DNA of 64,000 bases. It comes from Lachnospiraceae bacterium (lineage in GTDB: Bacteria > Bacillota > Clostridia > Lachnospirales > Lachnospiraceae). The DNA lies in assembly GCA_015056815.1 (NCBI GenBank), contig SVFN01000002.1, positions 62,001 through 126,000 of the forward strand, in the 5' to 3' direction. The notes under the pieces were generated by a model. The model was given only the letters and a program-made list of their open reading frames with translations. It made no database searches and was not told the DNA's origin. A program made the position numbers and the translations under genes. This document shows, one piece after another, positions 45,246 through 53,696 of this stretch. Numbering within the stretch: the stretch's first letter is position 1; each line of letters starts with the position of its first letter.

Positions 45246-46463
45246 TCATTTTCCAAAACTTTCCTGCGTCATTCCCAGGTGTATCTTATTAACATAATTC
45301 CCATTATAGTAAACCATGTCCCGTTGTGTCCCTTCATAGGCAAACCCCATGGATTCCATCAGTCTGAGAGACGCCACGTTATCCTCATTTACGATCGTGT
45401 TGCACTTATGGAAACGCTGTTGTCTGAAGCCATAGTCAAGAAGCAGATACAGAGCTTTTGCCCCGTATCCTTTCTGTCTGAAGGCCTTGTCCACATAAAT
45501 GCTGAAGAAAAAGGTACCGTTCTTACGGTCGGCCTCCAAAAGCTGGATCGCTCCGACACATTTTGCCTGATCGTTCTCCACTGCAAATACAGTCCTGCCG
45601 TCTTCGTTTCCAAAATCCACATGTTCCTCATCAAATCCCGGGATACAAAACTCTCTTCCCGGCAGCATCACATCATCATGAAACATACGGCAGGCTGCGG
45701 ATTCGTAACGGATCCGGTTTAAACACACACAATCAGCGACGGTAAGCGCTCTGAGCCGGACATCTTCATACTGCCAGAAATCAGGGCGGGCGGCTTTTTC
45801 CTTGCAGTCTTTTGTTCCTGCCCGCTGTCGGCAGTCCCGCTCCTGTTGCCACGGTTTTACCGTCTTATCCGCTTCCTTCTTTTGCTCTCCTGCAGATTCG
45901 TTTCTTCCCGCCTTCTTCTCTTTATATTCTCCTTCTGTCAGCCCATAATAGTATACATCCCGGTATTCTCCATAGATAAAGATCATGTCTTTCTTTACGC
46001 ATTCCCTGTTCATGCCAAAATCTGACAGGAAGCCTTCGGCGGCTTTATTCCCCTGTGTAAGCATGGCATAAAGCTTATGCAGCCTTCTCTCCGAAAAGGC
46101 ATAGTCGCACAGGATCGCAAGCGCGGCTGACGCATGCCCTTTTCGCCGAAACTGCGGCAGAACTGTCAGATAAACCTCGGCGTTCCCATTTCTCTCATCG
46201 ATGTTTCGCAGCACGATATATCCTGTCATCCGGTCCATTTCATCTGCGACGGCAAGCCAGATCTGCCCGGTCTGTTCCTTTACCCACTCCAGTAAAATCT
46301 CACTGTCTCCCTCACAGTAGGGAAGGGAAATGCCTCTTTCTTCCTCGACGCGGTCTTCCATGTTTCCCAGGAGTTCTTCCAGAGCCGGAAGATCTTTTTC
46401 CTGCAAAGTACGAAGGCAGATTTTGTCATTTTCCCAAAAATAAGCATCACTTATCTGCATCAC
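45246..46463 (-). CDS. Double GNAT-domain acetyltransferase
   Basis: A 405-aa protein with two RimJ/RimL-like N-acetyltransferase domains. The first (about 10-180) has the acetyl-CoA loop PQFRRKGHASAAL and the second (about 225-400) has KAFRQKGYGAKAL. Each ends with a typical YxGEYRDVYYYGL- or YNGNYVNKIHLGM-type strand. A Lys/Glu-rich linker joins them. Both P-loop-like Q/RxxGxG/A motifs are present, so both may bind acetyl-CoA. Targets (ribosomal protein, small molecule or drug) are unknown. Short gaps to folD and the GTPase fusion point to one transcript. Confidence 0.87.
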   Translation of the reverse strand: MMQISDAYFWENDKICLRTLQEKDLPALEELLGNMEDRVEEERGISLPYCEGDSEILLEWVKEQTGQIWLAVADEMDRMTGYIVLRNIDERNGNAEVYLTVLPQFRRKGHASAALAILCDYAFSERRLHKLYAMLTQGNKAAEGFLSDFGMNRECVKKDMIFIYGEYRDVYYYGLTEGEYKEKKAGRNESAGEQKKEADKTVKPWQQERDCRQRAGTKDCKEKAARPDFWQYEDVRLRALTVADCVCLNRIRYESAACRMFHDDVMLPGREFCIPGFDEEHVDFGNEDGRTVFAVENDQAKCVGAIQLLEADRKNGTFFFSIYVDKAFRQKGYGAKALYLLLDYGFRQQRFHKCNTIVNEDNVASLRLMESMGFAYEGTQRDMVYYNGNYVNKIHLGMTQESFGK

Positions 46464-46512
46464 TGTTTTCGCCTACGCTCCATAAATACTCTATTTTATC
46501 TGCTACCATTTT

Positions 46513-47349
46513 CTATCGGTTCTTGGCGGCTTTTAATAAATGCCTTGCAAGGATCGAAGTTGTCACACTACCTACTCCGCCGGGCACAGGTGTCAGAAGG
46601 GAAGCCTTGTCTTTCACACTTTCTCTGTCCACATCACCGCAAAGATTTCCATCCTCATCCACATTGATCCCCACATCGATCACAATGGCATCTTTGCCGA
46701 CATACTCTTCGTTCACCATTTTGGCACACCCGGCCGCCGCGACCAGGATCTCTGCTTCCCGGCAGATTTCTGCCATGTTCTTCGTTTTCGTATGGCAGAT
46801 CGTCACTGTCGCATTCTTCTTTAATAAAAGCATGGAAACGGGCTTGCCGATCACAAGACTTCTTCCGATGACGACAGCTTTCCTGCCCGTCAGATCGATC
46901 CCGGCCTCCTCCAAGACCGCCACGACCGCCTCCGCTGTGCAGGGCGCATAGCCGCTTTGATCCCCTGCAAACACTTTCGCAAGGTTTCTGGGACCGATCC
47001 CATCCAGATCTTTGCGCGGATCGATCTTTTCTTCGATCAACTTCGCATCGATCTGCTTTGGCAGCGGACGGAAAAGCAGTATCCCGTCAATGTCCTCATT
47101 CTGATTGATCTGATCAAACTCAGACTGAAATTCTTCATTCGTGATATTCGCCGGAAATGCAAATACCGTATAGCGGAAACCGATCTTCTCCATACGCTTG
47201 ATCGCGCCTCTTTCGTAAGAAAGGTCGTCCTCTCTCTCTCCGATACGTACAATGGCAAGATGCGGGATCGCAGCTTTCCATTCTTCCATTTCCTTTTTGA
47301 TTTCCTCCGTGATACGATTTGCAACTGTTACACCCTTTAAAAGTTCCAT
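46513..47349 (-). CDS. folD: FolD-type methylene-THF dehydrogenase, cyclohydrolase site altered
   Basis: A 278-aa FolD family protein. The NADP-binding half is normal (VIGRSLVIGKPVSMLL, then the CHTKT strand and the PVPGGVGSVT signature). In the folate half, the conserved YxxxK reads Y45-E-R-G-A49, so the catalytic Lys is Ala, with no gap needed in the alignment. The conserved Gln of the ILVQLPLP motif is Phe (ILLFRPLP, residue 93). The Asp of DLDG is kept. In FolD enzymes the Lys and Gln serve the cyclohydrolase step, so this protein is likely a dehydrogenase only. FchA, a separate cyclohydrolase-type protein, is encoded just upstream. Confidence 0.88.
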   Translation of the reverse strand: MELLKGVTVANRITEEIKKEMEEWKAAIPHLAIVRIGEREDDLSYERGAIKRMEKIGFRYTVFAFPANITNEEFQSEFDQINQNEDIDGILLFRPLPKQIDAKLIEEKIDPRKDLDGIGPRNLAKVFAGDQSGYAPCTAEAVVAVLEEAGIDLTGRKAVVIGRSLVIGKPVSMLLLKKNATVTICHTKTKNMAEICREAEILVAAAGCAKMVNEEYVGKDAIVIDVGINVDEDGNLCGDVDRESVKDKASLLTPVPGGVGSVTTSILARHLLKAAKNR

Positions 47350-47400
47350 AACTGTTCCTTTCTGACCCTATGCTTAGTACTGTATTGATCCGTTTCTGAA

Positions 47401-48027
47401 TTATCTGATCTTTCCCACTACGATTTCAAAGGTTTCCCTTGTAATCACTTCACCCTTTTTCAGGATCTCATCGGTTTTTGCATTTAACTCTTCCGCTTTT
47501 TCTCTGTCCTTCATCAGTTTCGTATTGATAAATACATTCAGGCTGGCTCCGTTTAGCGCTGCCGATAACATCTGAATGGAGACGCCGGCGTCACTGATGG
47601 CAAGATTGCTGCCGATATCCGCCAGTGTCCCGGTAAGCTCCATTGCCTTAAGGATCTGTTCCATCAAAGACAAAGGTGCAAGGGAAGCATCCAGCAATGC
47701 CTTCTCCATGACTTTCGTGCGCTGTGCGATCTGTTCTTCGGTGTCTTTGGGAAGCCCGTATGCTTTTGCAAGAGGCTCAAAAGCCTCGGCATCTTTGTCC
47801 ATTCCGGCTAACAGCTCCTTGGTAAGCGCTTCGGCTTTTTGCAGGATGTCCTCGATCTGTGCCTGATATTCTGCATATTTTTTCTTGCCGGCAGTAAGAT
47901 TCGCGACCATGCTGCCAAGCGCCATGCCGACCGCTGCCGCAAGTGCGCTCGCTCCTCCTCCGCCCGGCACCGGCTCTTTCGAAGAAAGCACATTTATAAA
48001 TTCCTGTATCGTCTGTTCTGCCATCAT
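47401..48027 (-). CDS. fchA: Cyclodeaminase/cyclohydrolase family protein (FchA)
   Basis: A 208-aa all-helical protein of the formiminotransferase-cyclodeaminase C-domain family. The signature PVPGGGGASALAAAVGMALGSMV is present in parts (PGGGGASALAAAVG near residue 21), as are the KDAEAFEPLAKAY helix and the ADIGSNLAISDAGV stretch. In clostridial one-carbon pathways FchA acts as methenyl-THF cyclohydrolase. Given the altered FolD next door, this is its likely job here; formimino-THF cyclodeaminase is the alternative. The GGGAGG site supports the start. Confidence 0.9.
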   Translation of the reverse strand: MMAEQTIQEFINVLSSKEPVPGGGGASALAAAVGMALGSMVANLTAGKKKYAEYQAQIEDILQKAEALTKELLAGMDKDAEAFEPLAKAYGLPKDTEEQIAQRTKVMEKALLDASLAPLSLMEQILKAMELTGTLADIGSNLAISDAGVSIQMLSAALNGASLNVFINTKLMKDREKAEELNAKTDEILKKGEVITRETFEIVVGKIR

Positions 48028-48127
48028 ATCCTTATCCTCCCGCCTCGTTTACGTAAACTATTCGTTTGCCGGATACATCCATCGGGACAGGAATCGTTCC
48101 CCCTGCCTGTTGCATCCGAACAGATAC

Positions 48128-48156
48128 AGTCTAACATACTTTGGAGTATCTAGCAA
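48128..48156 (-). promoter_or_regulatory. Possible promoter of the fchA-folD-GNAT-GTPase run
   Basis: TTGCTA and TAGACT with a 17-bp spacer on the minus strand; the spacer contains the dyad ATACT-CCAA-AGTAT. The hexamers are only fair. The leader (48028-48127) contains a GC hairpin but I recognise no known riboswitch. Confidence 0.4.
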
Positions 48157-48245
48157 TGAAGGAATGCCGTCTCCTTTTTCTTTTCCTGTTTCCGCTGTCA
48201 TGACAGATCCGGCCGCCTCTGTCGGCTTTTGTCCGGCACTGCATC

Positions 48246-48287
48246 AAAAAAAGGCCGGAGGAGGTCTTGCTTGTCCTCCATCCGGTC
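48246..48287 (-). terminator. Terminator after the glutathione peroxidase gene
   Basis: GACCGGATGGAGG pairs with CCTCCTCCGGCC (one bulge) and is followed by seven T residues on the minus strand. It ends the flavodoxin-peroxidase unit. Confidence 0.85.
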
Positions 48288-48406
48288 TTATCCTTCCTTT
48301 TAACGCAGTGCATTATCCCTTATGCTTCTTTAAAACAGACTGTTATCACGTATCCGATGAACACTGTTTCAAAGCTTTGCAGGCAGTTCTTCCGTTCTTC
48401 TCAGCT

Positions 48407-48946
48407 TTACAGCAAAGACCTGATGCACTCCTCTACCTTTGCCACATCCGCTGTAGGCTCAAATCTTGCCACCACATTTCCTTCTCTGTCAATGACAAAT
48501 TTCGTAAAGTTCCACTTGATGTCCGGCTTCTTGTCCCAGTCCGGATCCGCTTTGGCGAACATCTCCTCTAACAGCCCTTTATACGGGTGCTCTTCAAAGC
48601 CCTCAAACCCTTTCTGTGATTTTAACCAGGTATAGAGCGGAAGCTCCTTTTCTCCGTTCACATCCGCCTTTTTCATCTGGGGGAATGTGGTATTGTAGTG
48701 CATGGTGCAAAACTCGTGGATCTCATCGTCTGTTCCCGGGGCCTGCCCGCCAAACTGATTGCACGGGATATCCAGAATCTCCAGACCCTTCTCATGATAA
48801 TCTTTGTAAAGCTGCTCGATCGGCTCATACTGCGGGGTAAATCCACAGCCGGTAGCTGTATTTACCACCAGAATCACTTTCCCTTTGTATTCGGAAAGAT
48901 CCAGCTCTTCACCTTTACCTGTCATAATCTTGTAATCATAAATCAT
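48407..48946 (-). CDS. Glutathione peroxidase family (thiol peroxidase)
   Basis: About 179 aa from the ATG at 48946, which has GGAGG eight bases before it; the frame is open further up to 48979 but overlaps the flavodoxin gene. The peroxidatic site is NTATGCGFTPQY, with Cys where animal enzymes have selenocysteine. The conserved Gln and Trp motifs are present (PCNQFGGQAPG and KWNFTKFVID). Bacterial members usually take electrons from thioredoxin, not glutathione. It shares a promoter with the flavodoxin gene upstream. Confidence 0.92.
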   Translation of the reverse strand: MIYDYKIMTGKGEELDLSEYKGKVILVVNTATGCGFTPQYEPIEQLYKDYHEKGLEILDIPCNQFGGQAPGTDDEIHEFCTMHYNTTFPQMKKADVNGEKELPLYTWLKSQKGFEGFEEHPYKGLLEEMFAKADPDWDKKPDIKWNFTKFVIDREGNVVARFEPTADVAKVEECIRSLL

Positions 48947-48959
48947 ACCATCGTCCTCC

Positions 48960-49367
48960 TTATTTGTACTGTCTTGCAAAATTGACTGCTGCTTTTAAAT
49001 CTTCTTCATTAGGTCTGCCTTTGTGGATCCCTTTAAACTCACCCTTACAATGAAATTCTCTTTCGTCCATCGGGATGCCTGCCTTGTCCGCTTCCGCCTT
49101 TACTTTTTTATAGGTAGAATTCAACATCGCCGCCGATCCGAAATTCACGATCTTTCCAACCTTACTCTTATCCAGGGATGCCACGAATGCTTTCACCTCC
49201 GGATCGATGTTAAATGCATAGTAGGAATTCCCCAGGAATAGATAATCCACCTTCTCTGTAACCGGCTGATCGATCGACAGCGCCTCCACGCCCAGCTCTT
49301 TGGCGATCGCCCCGGCAAGTTTCTTTGTATTTCCCGTCTTTGTGTAATATCTGACTGCAAATGTCAT
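48960..49367 (-). CDS. Short-chain flavodoxin
   Basis: A 135-aa flavodoxin-fold protein. The FMN phosphate loop is YYTKTGNTKKLA at residues 7-18, and the second FMN loop region is FLGNSYYAFNID. It is soluble with no signal. It lies 13 bp before the peroxidase ATG and behind a consensus promoter, which suggests strong expression. It may supply electrons to the peroxidase or act under oxidative or iron stress; this is inference from order. Confidence 0.85.
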   Translation of the reverse strand: MTFAVRYYTKTGNTKKLAGAIAKELGVEALSIDQPVTEKVDYLFLGNSYYAFNIDPEVKAFVASLDKSKVGKIVNFGSAAMLNSTYKKVKAEADKAGIPMDEREFHCKGEFKGIHKGRPNEEDLKAAVNFARQYK

Positions 49368-49424
49368 GCTTCATCCTCCTTTGTCATCACCTTGCATCTT
49401 TATGTGTTTCATACCTTTTATCAC

Positions 49425-49453
49425 ATTATATTTTATCAAATGTATTATGTCAA
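49425..49453 (-). promoter_or_regulatory. Consensus promoter of the flavodoxin-peroxidase unit
   Basis: TTGACA and TATAAT, both perfect, with a 17-bp spacer on the minus strand. The octamer TGATAAAA occurs directly before and 7 bp after the -10 core as a direct repeat, a possible regulator site, though it is not a clean PerR box. Confidence 0.85.
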
Positions 49454-49482
49454 GAGTTTTTTTATTTTTTCCGAAAATACTG

Positions 49483-49624
49483 GTTACTATTCACCGCCGA
49501 AATGCACATTTACTGCGCATTTACGACTCAATAAACTATCGTGGCTATTGGATTTTGCCTACGCGTGCGATTTTAAATGGCAAAATCCGTTACTTTTACA
49601 GGCTAAACGACTATGAATAGTAAC
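49483..49624. mobile_element. 142-bp palindromic MITE-like element
   Basis: The ends are perfect 11-bp inverted repeats, GTTACTATTCA and TGAATAGTAAC. A second nested inverted repeat, GGATTTTGCC (49550-49559) with GGCAAAATCC (49579-49588), lies inside. No coding frame makes sense. This is the plan of a miniature inverted-repeat element or a REP-like folded repeat. Only one copy is visible here. Confidence 0.6.
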
Positions 49625-49655
49625 AAATGCTGATCCGCAATATGCTTACACAACA

Positions 49656-49698
49656 AAACCGGGGCACGATCGCTTTATTCCCGATCGTGTCCCGGTTT
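49656..49698 (-). terminator. Terminator after the Fur-like gene
   Basis: A 17-bp stem pairs AAACCGGGACACGATCG with CGATCGTGCCCCGGTTT and has a 9-base loop. T residues follow on both strands, so it may act in both directions. Bases 49699-49807 hold nothing further I can name. Confidence 0.8.
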
Positions 49699-49807
49699 CA
49701 TTTCTTCTTATTATATAATGTCGAGGTCAAAACCCGATATCCGGATTGTTCCGTGCTTCGCACTCCCACAATCCTCCCGCATCAATATCACTGTTAGCAG
49801 AACTGCT

Positions 49808-50251
49808 TCAATGCTTCTCCACCAGCTTCACATCCTGTCCTTTTACATACCCGCATGCCATCAGTCCCGCTTTCACGACATGATTCAGTTTCTTCTCGGA
49901 CAATTCGATCACCGTATCATCATCCAGTTCGACCCTGCATGTCTTTTTAAAACGGCAGTCCTCGCTTTCACAACAGACCTTATACATATTCTTCCGGCTG
50001 ATGGCGCCGACTTCCTCCAGAATATTGATCATGCGATAAACGGTTGCCACTCCGATCCCCGCATCCTTCTTAGAAGCAATGGCATAGATGTCTTTGCAGC
50101 AGGTACACTCTTCTTTCAGGATCGTATCCAGAATAACGAGTCTCTGCTTCGTGACCCTGCAGCCCCGCTCCCGCAGTCTCTGCAGGATCACCTGCTTTTG
50201 CATTTGTGTCCGCTCATAAATGCCTTCTGTTTCATTCCTGTATTTTTTCAA
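49808..50251 (-). CDS. Fur-family regulator with altered metal-binding domain
   Basis: A 147-aa protein. The winged helix is Fur-like (RVTKQRLVILDTIL, then GVATVYRMINILEEVGAI). The C-terminal half is unusual. The normal HxHxxC stretch is missing and is replaced by CCESEDCRFKKTC, and the final CxxC pair is absent. Extra Cys lie in the HTH region (ECTCCKD). The start is a TTG behind GGAGAG. A metal or redox sensor with Cys ligands is plausible. It sits beside the FeoB-associated peptide and feoB genes and is a candidate reader of the Fur-like sites in this region. Confidence 0.82.
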   Translation of the reverse strand: MKKYRNETEGIYERTQMQKQVILQRLRERGCRVTKQRLVILDTILKEECTCCKDIYAIASKKDAGIGVATVYRMINILEEVGAISRKNMYKVCCESEDCRFKKTCRVELDDDTVIELSEKKLNHVVKAGLMACGYVKGQDVKLVEKH

Positions 50252-50323
50252 GTTTCCACTCTCCTGTCAGCCTTTTCCCCGTTAGCTGCCAGTCCCTGCA
50301 CCCTCTTATTGTGATAATTCCAT

Positions 50324-50494
50324 TCACAGCGGTTTGTCATCACAATGATTTTTTCGGGAACAGTTCCCTGCCATCGGACAGCCAATGCATTTCGTTCCCT
50401 TTTTCTTCTCTTTATAAATGTAAGAACACGCTGCACCCACTATCACCAAGAGGATCAGGACTGCAATCCCATTTGCTATCAATGTCTGTATCAT
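50324..50494 (-). CDS. FeoB-associated Cys-rich membrane protein
   Basis: A 56-aa protein. One N-terminal transmembrane helix (MIQTLIANGIAVLILLVIVG region) is followed by a Lys-rich stretch and a Cys-rich tail with KCIGCPMAGNCSRKNHC. This is the known plan of the small peptides encoded after feoB in Firmicutes, which may help ferrous iron entry (a FeoC-like role). A GAGGTGA ribosome site precedes the ATG. It lies between feoB and the fur-like gene. Confidence 0.88.
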   Translation of the reverse strand: MIQTLIANGIAVLILLVIVGAACSYIYKEKKKGTKCIGCPMAGNCSRKNHCDDKPL

Positions 50495-50680
50495 AATATG
50501 TCACCTCTGATATCTTTTTGCAATGACGATTCAAACCCTTTCTTTCTATTCTGTCCTGAACTGCCATTTTTATAATCGTAACATATTGTAACCGGTTTCT
50601 CAATCTTGTTCCATGCCTGCGATTCACGACTCTTTTACTTTATGCAGTAACCGATTTTCAAAGGACTGTGAATCTGTCAT

Positions 50681-52672
50681 TTAATCCAGCTTATACTCCA
50701 GTGCCATCTGTTTCTGGTTTCTCCTGATCAGGTAACCGATCACGCCCGCAAAGGCGATCACTGCGATCAGTCCTCCCACAAATCCTGCGCCGAGGGAACC
50801 TGTCACGATCAATGTTCCGACCTGGTATACGATAAATCCAATGGTAAAACCGGTTGCCAGCTGGAATCCGATCGCCCCCCAGAGCCATTTCGCGGATTTC
50901 ATCTCGGAATTCATGGCGCCAAGCGCTGCAAAACATGGCGGTGTATAAAGATTAAACATCAGATACGCAAGTGCTGCTACCTTGGTAAGTCCCATTACCG
51001 CCGCAACGGCATTGCCTTCTCCCACCAGTTCCAGTTCTTCGGTATCGATAAAGTTTGTGATCGCATAAACCGTTGCGATCGTACCGACCACATTTTCCTT
51101 TGCGATAAATCCGGTAATGGCCGCTGCGGCAAGCTGCCAGCTTGCGATACCAACTACCGGGATAAGCAGATAAGAGAAAGGTCCCGCAATGCTTGCAAGG
51201 ATCGATGTATCCTCCATTCCTTCTTCCACAGCCTGAAAACTCCAATTAAAGGTCTGCATGATCTGAACAACTGTATTACATACCAGGATCACCGTTCCTG
51301 CCTTTACAATGTAAGCCTTTCCACGCTCCAGCATAGACTTGAAGGCAAACCCGAGACTCGGGATCTTGTACTCCGGAAGCTCAATGATAAAGAAGGACTT
51401 GCGATATTTCATACCGGTGATCGCCTTGATTAAAAGCGCTCCCAAAAGCACGAGTACTACGCCCAGTACATAACATACGAAGCTGACCCACTTGGAATCC
51501 GGGAAGAACACGCCCGCAAAAAGAGCGATAACCGGAAGCTTCGCTCCACAGGGCATGAATGTTGCGAGCATAGCTGTGGAACGTCTTTCTCTCTCATTAC
51601 GGATCGTACGGCATGCCATGATCGCCGGGATACCACATCCCGTACCGATGATCATCGGGATCACAGACTTACCGGAAAGACCGACTCTTTTAAAGATCGG
51701 ATCCAGAACAACCGTCGCTCTTGCCATGTAACCGCAATCCTCTAAAAGAGCGATCAAAAAATACATGACCATTACTAACGGAAGGAATCCGACAACGGCA
51801 CCTACACCTCCGATGATACCGTCTACCAGAAGCGCCTGTAAAAGAGGACTGGCGTCCGCCAGCTGTTCTCCTGCCCATCCCTGGAAGGCTTCGATCCAGC
51901 CTGCCAGAATATCCGCAAGCCATGTACCGACTGTTGTCTGGGAAATGTAGAACACCAGCCACATGATTCCCGCAAAGATCAGGATACCGGCTACGGGATT
52001 GGTCACGATCTTGTCAATGGCATCTCCCTTTGTCTTATCTTTGGTAAAGACCTTACGTTTCTCAACCTCTCTTACAATACCGTTTACAAACTCAAAGCGT
52101 TTGCGGTCTGCAGCCTCCACTGCCGCTTTATCTTTCAGATCAATATCGCCCTGCACATAAGGAGGCTTCTGTCCGTTTCCTTCCAGATCCGCCGCTGCTT
52201 TTACCGCCTCTTTCAATCCGCTCTCGGAAACCGAAACGGTCTTGACTACCGGACAGCCCAGCTTCTGCGATAATTTTTCCACATCGATCTGATTGCCTTT
52301 TTTGTCGTTCACATCGCTCTTATTTAAAGCGACAACCACCGGAATTCCCAGCTCTAAAAGCTGTGTGGTAAAAAACAGACTTCTGCTTAAGTTTGTCGCA
52401 TCCACGATATTGATGATCGCGTCAGGGTGCTCATTTCTGACATAGCCGCTGGTGATGCTTTCCTCGGAAGTAAAAGGTGACATGGAATATGCCCCCGGAA
52501 GATCCACGGCTATGATCTCTTTCCCGCTCTCATTATAGTTTCGTTTGATCGGACTTTCTTTTTTGTCCACTGTCACCCCGGCCCAGTTACCGATCTTTTC
52601 ATTTCTGCCGGTCAGTGCGTTGTACATAGTGGTCTTTCCACTATTCGGATTACCCGTTAACGCAATTCTCAT
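50681..52672 (-). CDS. feoB: Ferrous iron transporter B
   Basis: About 663 aa. The N-terminal G domain has G1 GNPNSGKTT, G3 DLPGAYS and G4 NKSD, followed by the GDI helical domain. The membrane part shows the Gate motifs, with conserved Cys in GTGCGIPAI and the AAITGFIAKENVVG region, and about ten helices. I chose the ATG at 52672 because AAAGGAGG precedes it at the right distance; the in-frame GTG at 52696 does not have this. It imports Fe2+ under low-oxygen conditions. Confidence 0.96.
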   Translation of the reverse strand: MRIALTGNPNSGKTTMYNALTGRNEKIGNWAGVTVDKKESPIKRNYNESGKEIIAVDLPGAYSMSPFTSEESITSGYVRNEHPDAIINIVDATNLSRSLFFTTQLLELGIPVVVALNKSDVNDKKGNQIDVEKLSQKLGCPVVKTVSVSESGLKEAVKAAADLEGNGQKPPYVQGDIDLKDKAAVEAADRKRFEFVNGIVREVEKRKVFTKDKTKGDAIDKIVTNPVAGILIFAGIMWLVFYISQTTVGTWLADILAGWIEAFQGWAGEQLADASPLLQALLVDGIIGGVGAVVGFLPLVMVMYFLIALLEDCGYMARATVVLDPIFKRVGLSGKSVIPMIIGTGCGIPAIMACRTIRNERERRSTAMLATFMPCGAKLPVIALFAGVFFPDSKWVSFVCYVLGVVLVLLGALLIKAITGMKYRKSFFIIELPEYKIPSLGFAFKSMLERGKAYIVKAGTVILVCNTVVQIMQTFNWSFQAVEEGMEDTSILASIAGPFSYLLIPVVGIASWQLAAAAITGFIAKENVVGTIATVYAITNFIDTEELELVGEGNAVAAVMGLTKVAALAYLMFNLYTPPCFAALGAMNSEMKSAKWLWGAIGFQLATGFTIGFIVYQVGTLIVTGSLGAGFVGGLIAVIAFAGVIGYLIRRNQKQMALEYKLD

Positions 52673-53038
52673 ATTGACTCCTCCTTTTATGATCACTGAC
52701 GGTTTGTCAGCATTTGCATTGCAGCTTTCCTTTGTGCCTCAGGCTTACGCCTATTTATGTCTGACTGCCTCAAAGCTTTACGGCAGTAAAACATCCCATT
52801 ATCGTAATACTCATTCCGTTGGATTTCCTGTTTTGATTTTGTCTCTCTATCTTACGCTATATGATCATAATTTTAATTAGTTATCCCTAACCCGATATCG
52901 TTTAAATAGAGGAGATATTCTCTCCTCCCTGTCAAAAATGCCTTCTCCGGTATCTTCTGATCCCCGTCTTTTTGTAAATACCGCAGATCAGATCGCTCTT
53001 TTGTCCGTTTCGTTCCGTGTGTCATCCTATGATCCGGA
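52673..53038 (-). other. Long feoA-feoB spacer with possible short ORF
   Basis: A 366-bp gap, unusual inside a feo operon. A protein-like frame at 52693-52794 would give 33 aa (MFYCRKALRQSDINRR, ending MLTNRQ) and is open upstream of its ATG with further sensible codons, but no ribosome site is seen. It may be a relic. A 7-bp hairpin GAGGAGA/TCTCCTC lies near 52910. No known riboswitch core is recognised. Confidence 0.4.
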
Positions 53039-53251
53039 TCAGATCGTGATCGCACCTGCCAGTTCCGGATCGATATTGTATCTGGCATCCTTTATGGAAA
53101 CGACCAGGTTTTTCTTCTTATCTACCACCGTGATCATCTCACCACTGTAGCATCCCAATGAAAACAGAAAACTCTCCATTTCCTCATCGCCCTCTGTATC
53201 AACTGCCTGAATCCGGTATTCTTTTCCCAGTTCTGCTTCATTCAGTGTCAT
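53039..53251 (-). CDS. feoA: Ferrous iron transport protein A
   Basis: A 70-aa SH3-like protein that helps FeoB in the cytosol. It carries the usual pattern LFSLGCYSGEMITVV and a final IDPELAGAITI strand. The ATG at 53251 was chosen since GGAGG lies seven bases before it; the ATG two codons up is too close. It is the first gene of the feo unit, with its promoter under the GTTAG/CTAAC operator. Confidence 0.9.
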   Translation of the reverse strand: MTLNEAELGKEYRIQAVDTEGDEEMESFLFSLGCYSGEMITVVDKKKNLVVSIKDARYNIDPELAGAITI

Positions 53252-53447
53252 ATCCATTCCTCCCGTACCCTTTCTGTATCCCTTTTCTTCTTTTCACACG
53301 GTTTCAGGCTCTCGTTCTTGTAACCGTTCCCGTGTGGTTTCCTGTATCCGTTCCGGATCATTGCATTTATCATTTTAGGATCTATCGCATCCGGTCTGCT
53401 TTCGCAGAAGCAGTTTTTGTTTAGAAAATTTATATTTTCTTTATTTA

Positions 53448-53481
53448 ACGTTAGTATACGCTAACGTGCATTAGATTTCAA
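53448..53481 (-). promoter_or_regulatory. feoA promoter with overlapping DtxR-type operator (site A)
   Basis: TTGAAA (53476-53481) and TATACT (53453-53458) with a 17-bp spacer on the minus strand. The palindrome ACGTTAG-TATACG-CTAACGT at 53448-53467 covers the -10. Bound repressor would block feoA transcription. The same core recurs at 57850, 58004 and 59071. Confidence 0.8.
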
Positions 53482-53516
53482 CAATTATTTTTAGTTTTTG
53501 CGCACTTTTGTTAGTT

Positions 53517-53539
53517 TTGTTGATAATCTTCCTCAACAA
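53517..53539. promoter_or_regulatory. Fur-box-like operator between feoA and dtxR
   Basis: TTGTTGA-N9-TCAACAA. The centre TGATAAT-C-TTCCTCA has a perfect left half of the 7-1-7 Fur box. It is identical at 21 of 23 positions to the core of the palindrome at 56653-56695. It lies 35 bp from the feoA -35 and 31 bp from the dtxR -35. Confidence 0.6.
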
Positions 53540-53570
53540 CTCAGCTTTTTTTGTGCAATAACAATTTAGG

Positions 53571-53600
53571 TTGCACGAAAATTTACAATTATGTTATAAT
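53571..53600 (+). promoter_or_regulatory. Promoter of the DtxR-like gene
   Basis: TTGCAC and TATAAT with an 18-bp spacer. A second, extended -10 (TGGTATAAT) follows near 53617. The transcript runs opposite to feoA. Confidence 0.6.
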
Positions 53601-53696
53601 CAGATTGAGTATTTTTTGGTATAATGATTGCAGTGATCCCGAATAGTTCCACACCGGATCACCATAAAGGATTTTTGACATAAAAGGGGAAATGAT

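Noticed and set aside
48028-48127. Tetrahydrofolate riboswitch before fchA
   Set aside because: A GC hairpin exists but the conserved THF-riboswitch core sequences are not seen.
52873-53088. 71-aa minus-strand frame after feoA
   Set aside because: It overlaps the feoA 3' end in another frame and ends in spacer DNA; no motif or ribosome site.
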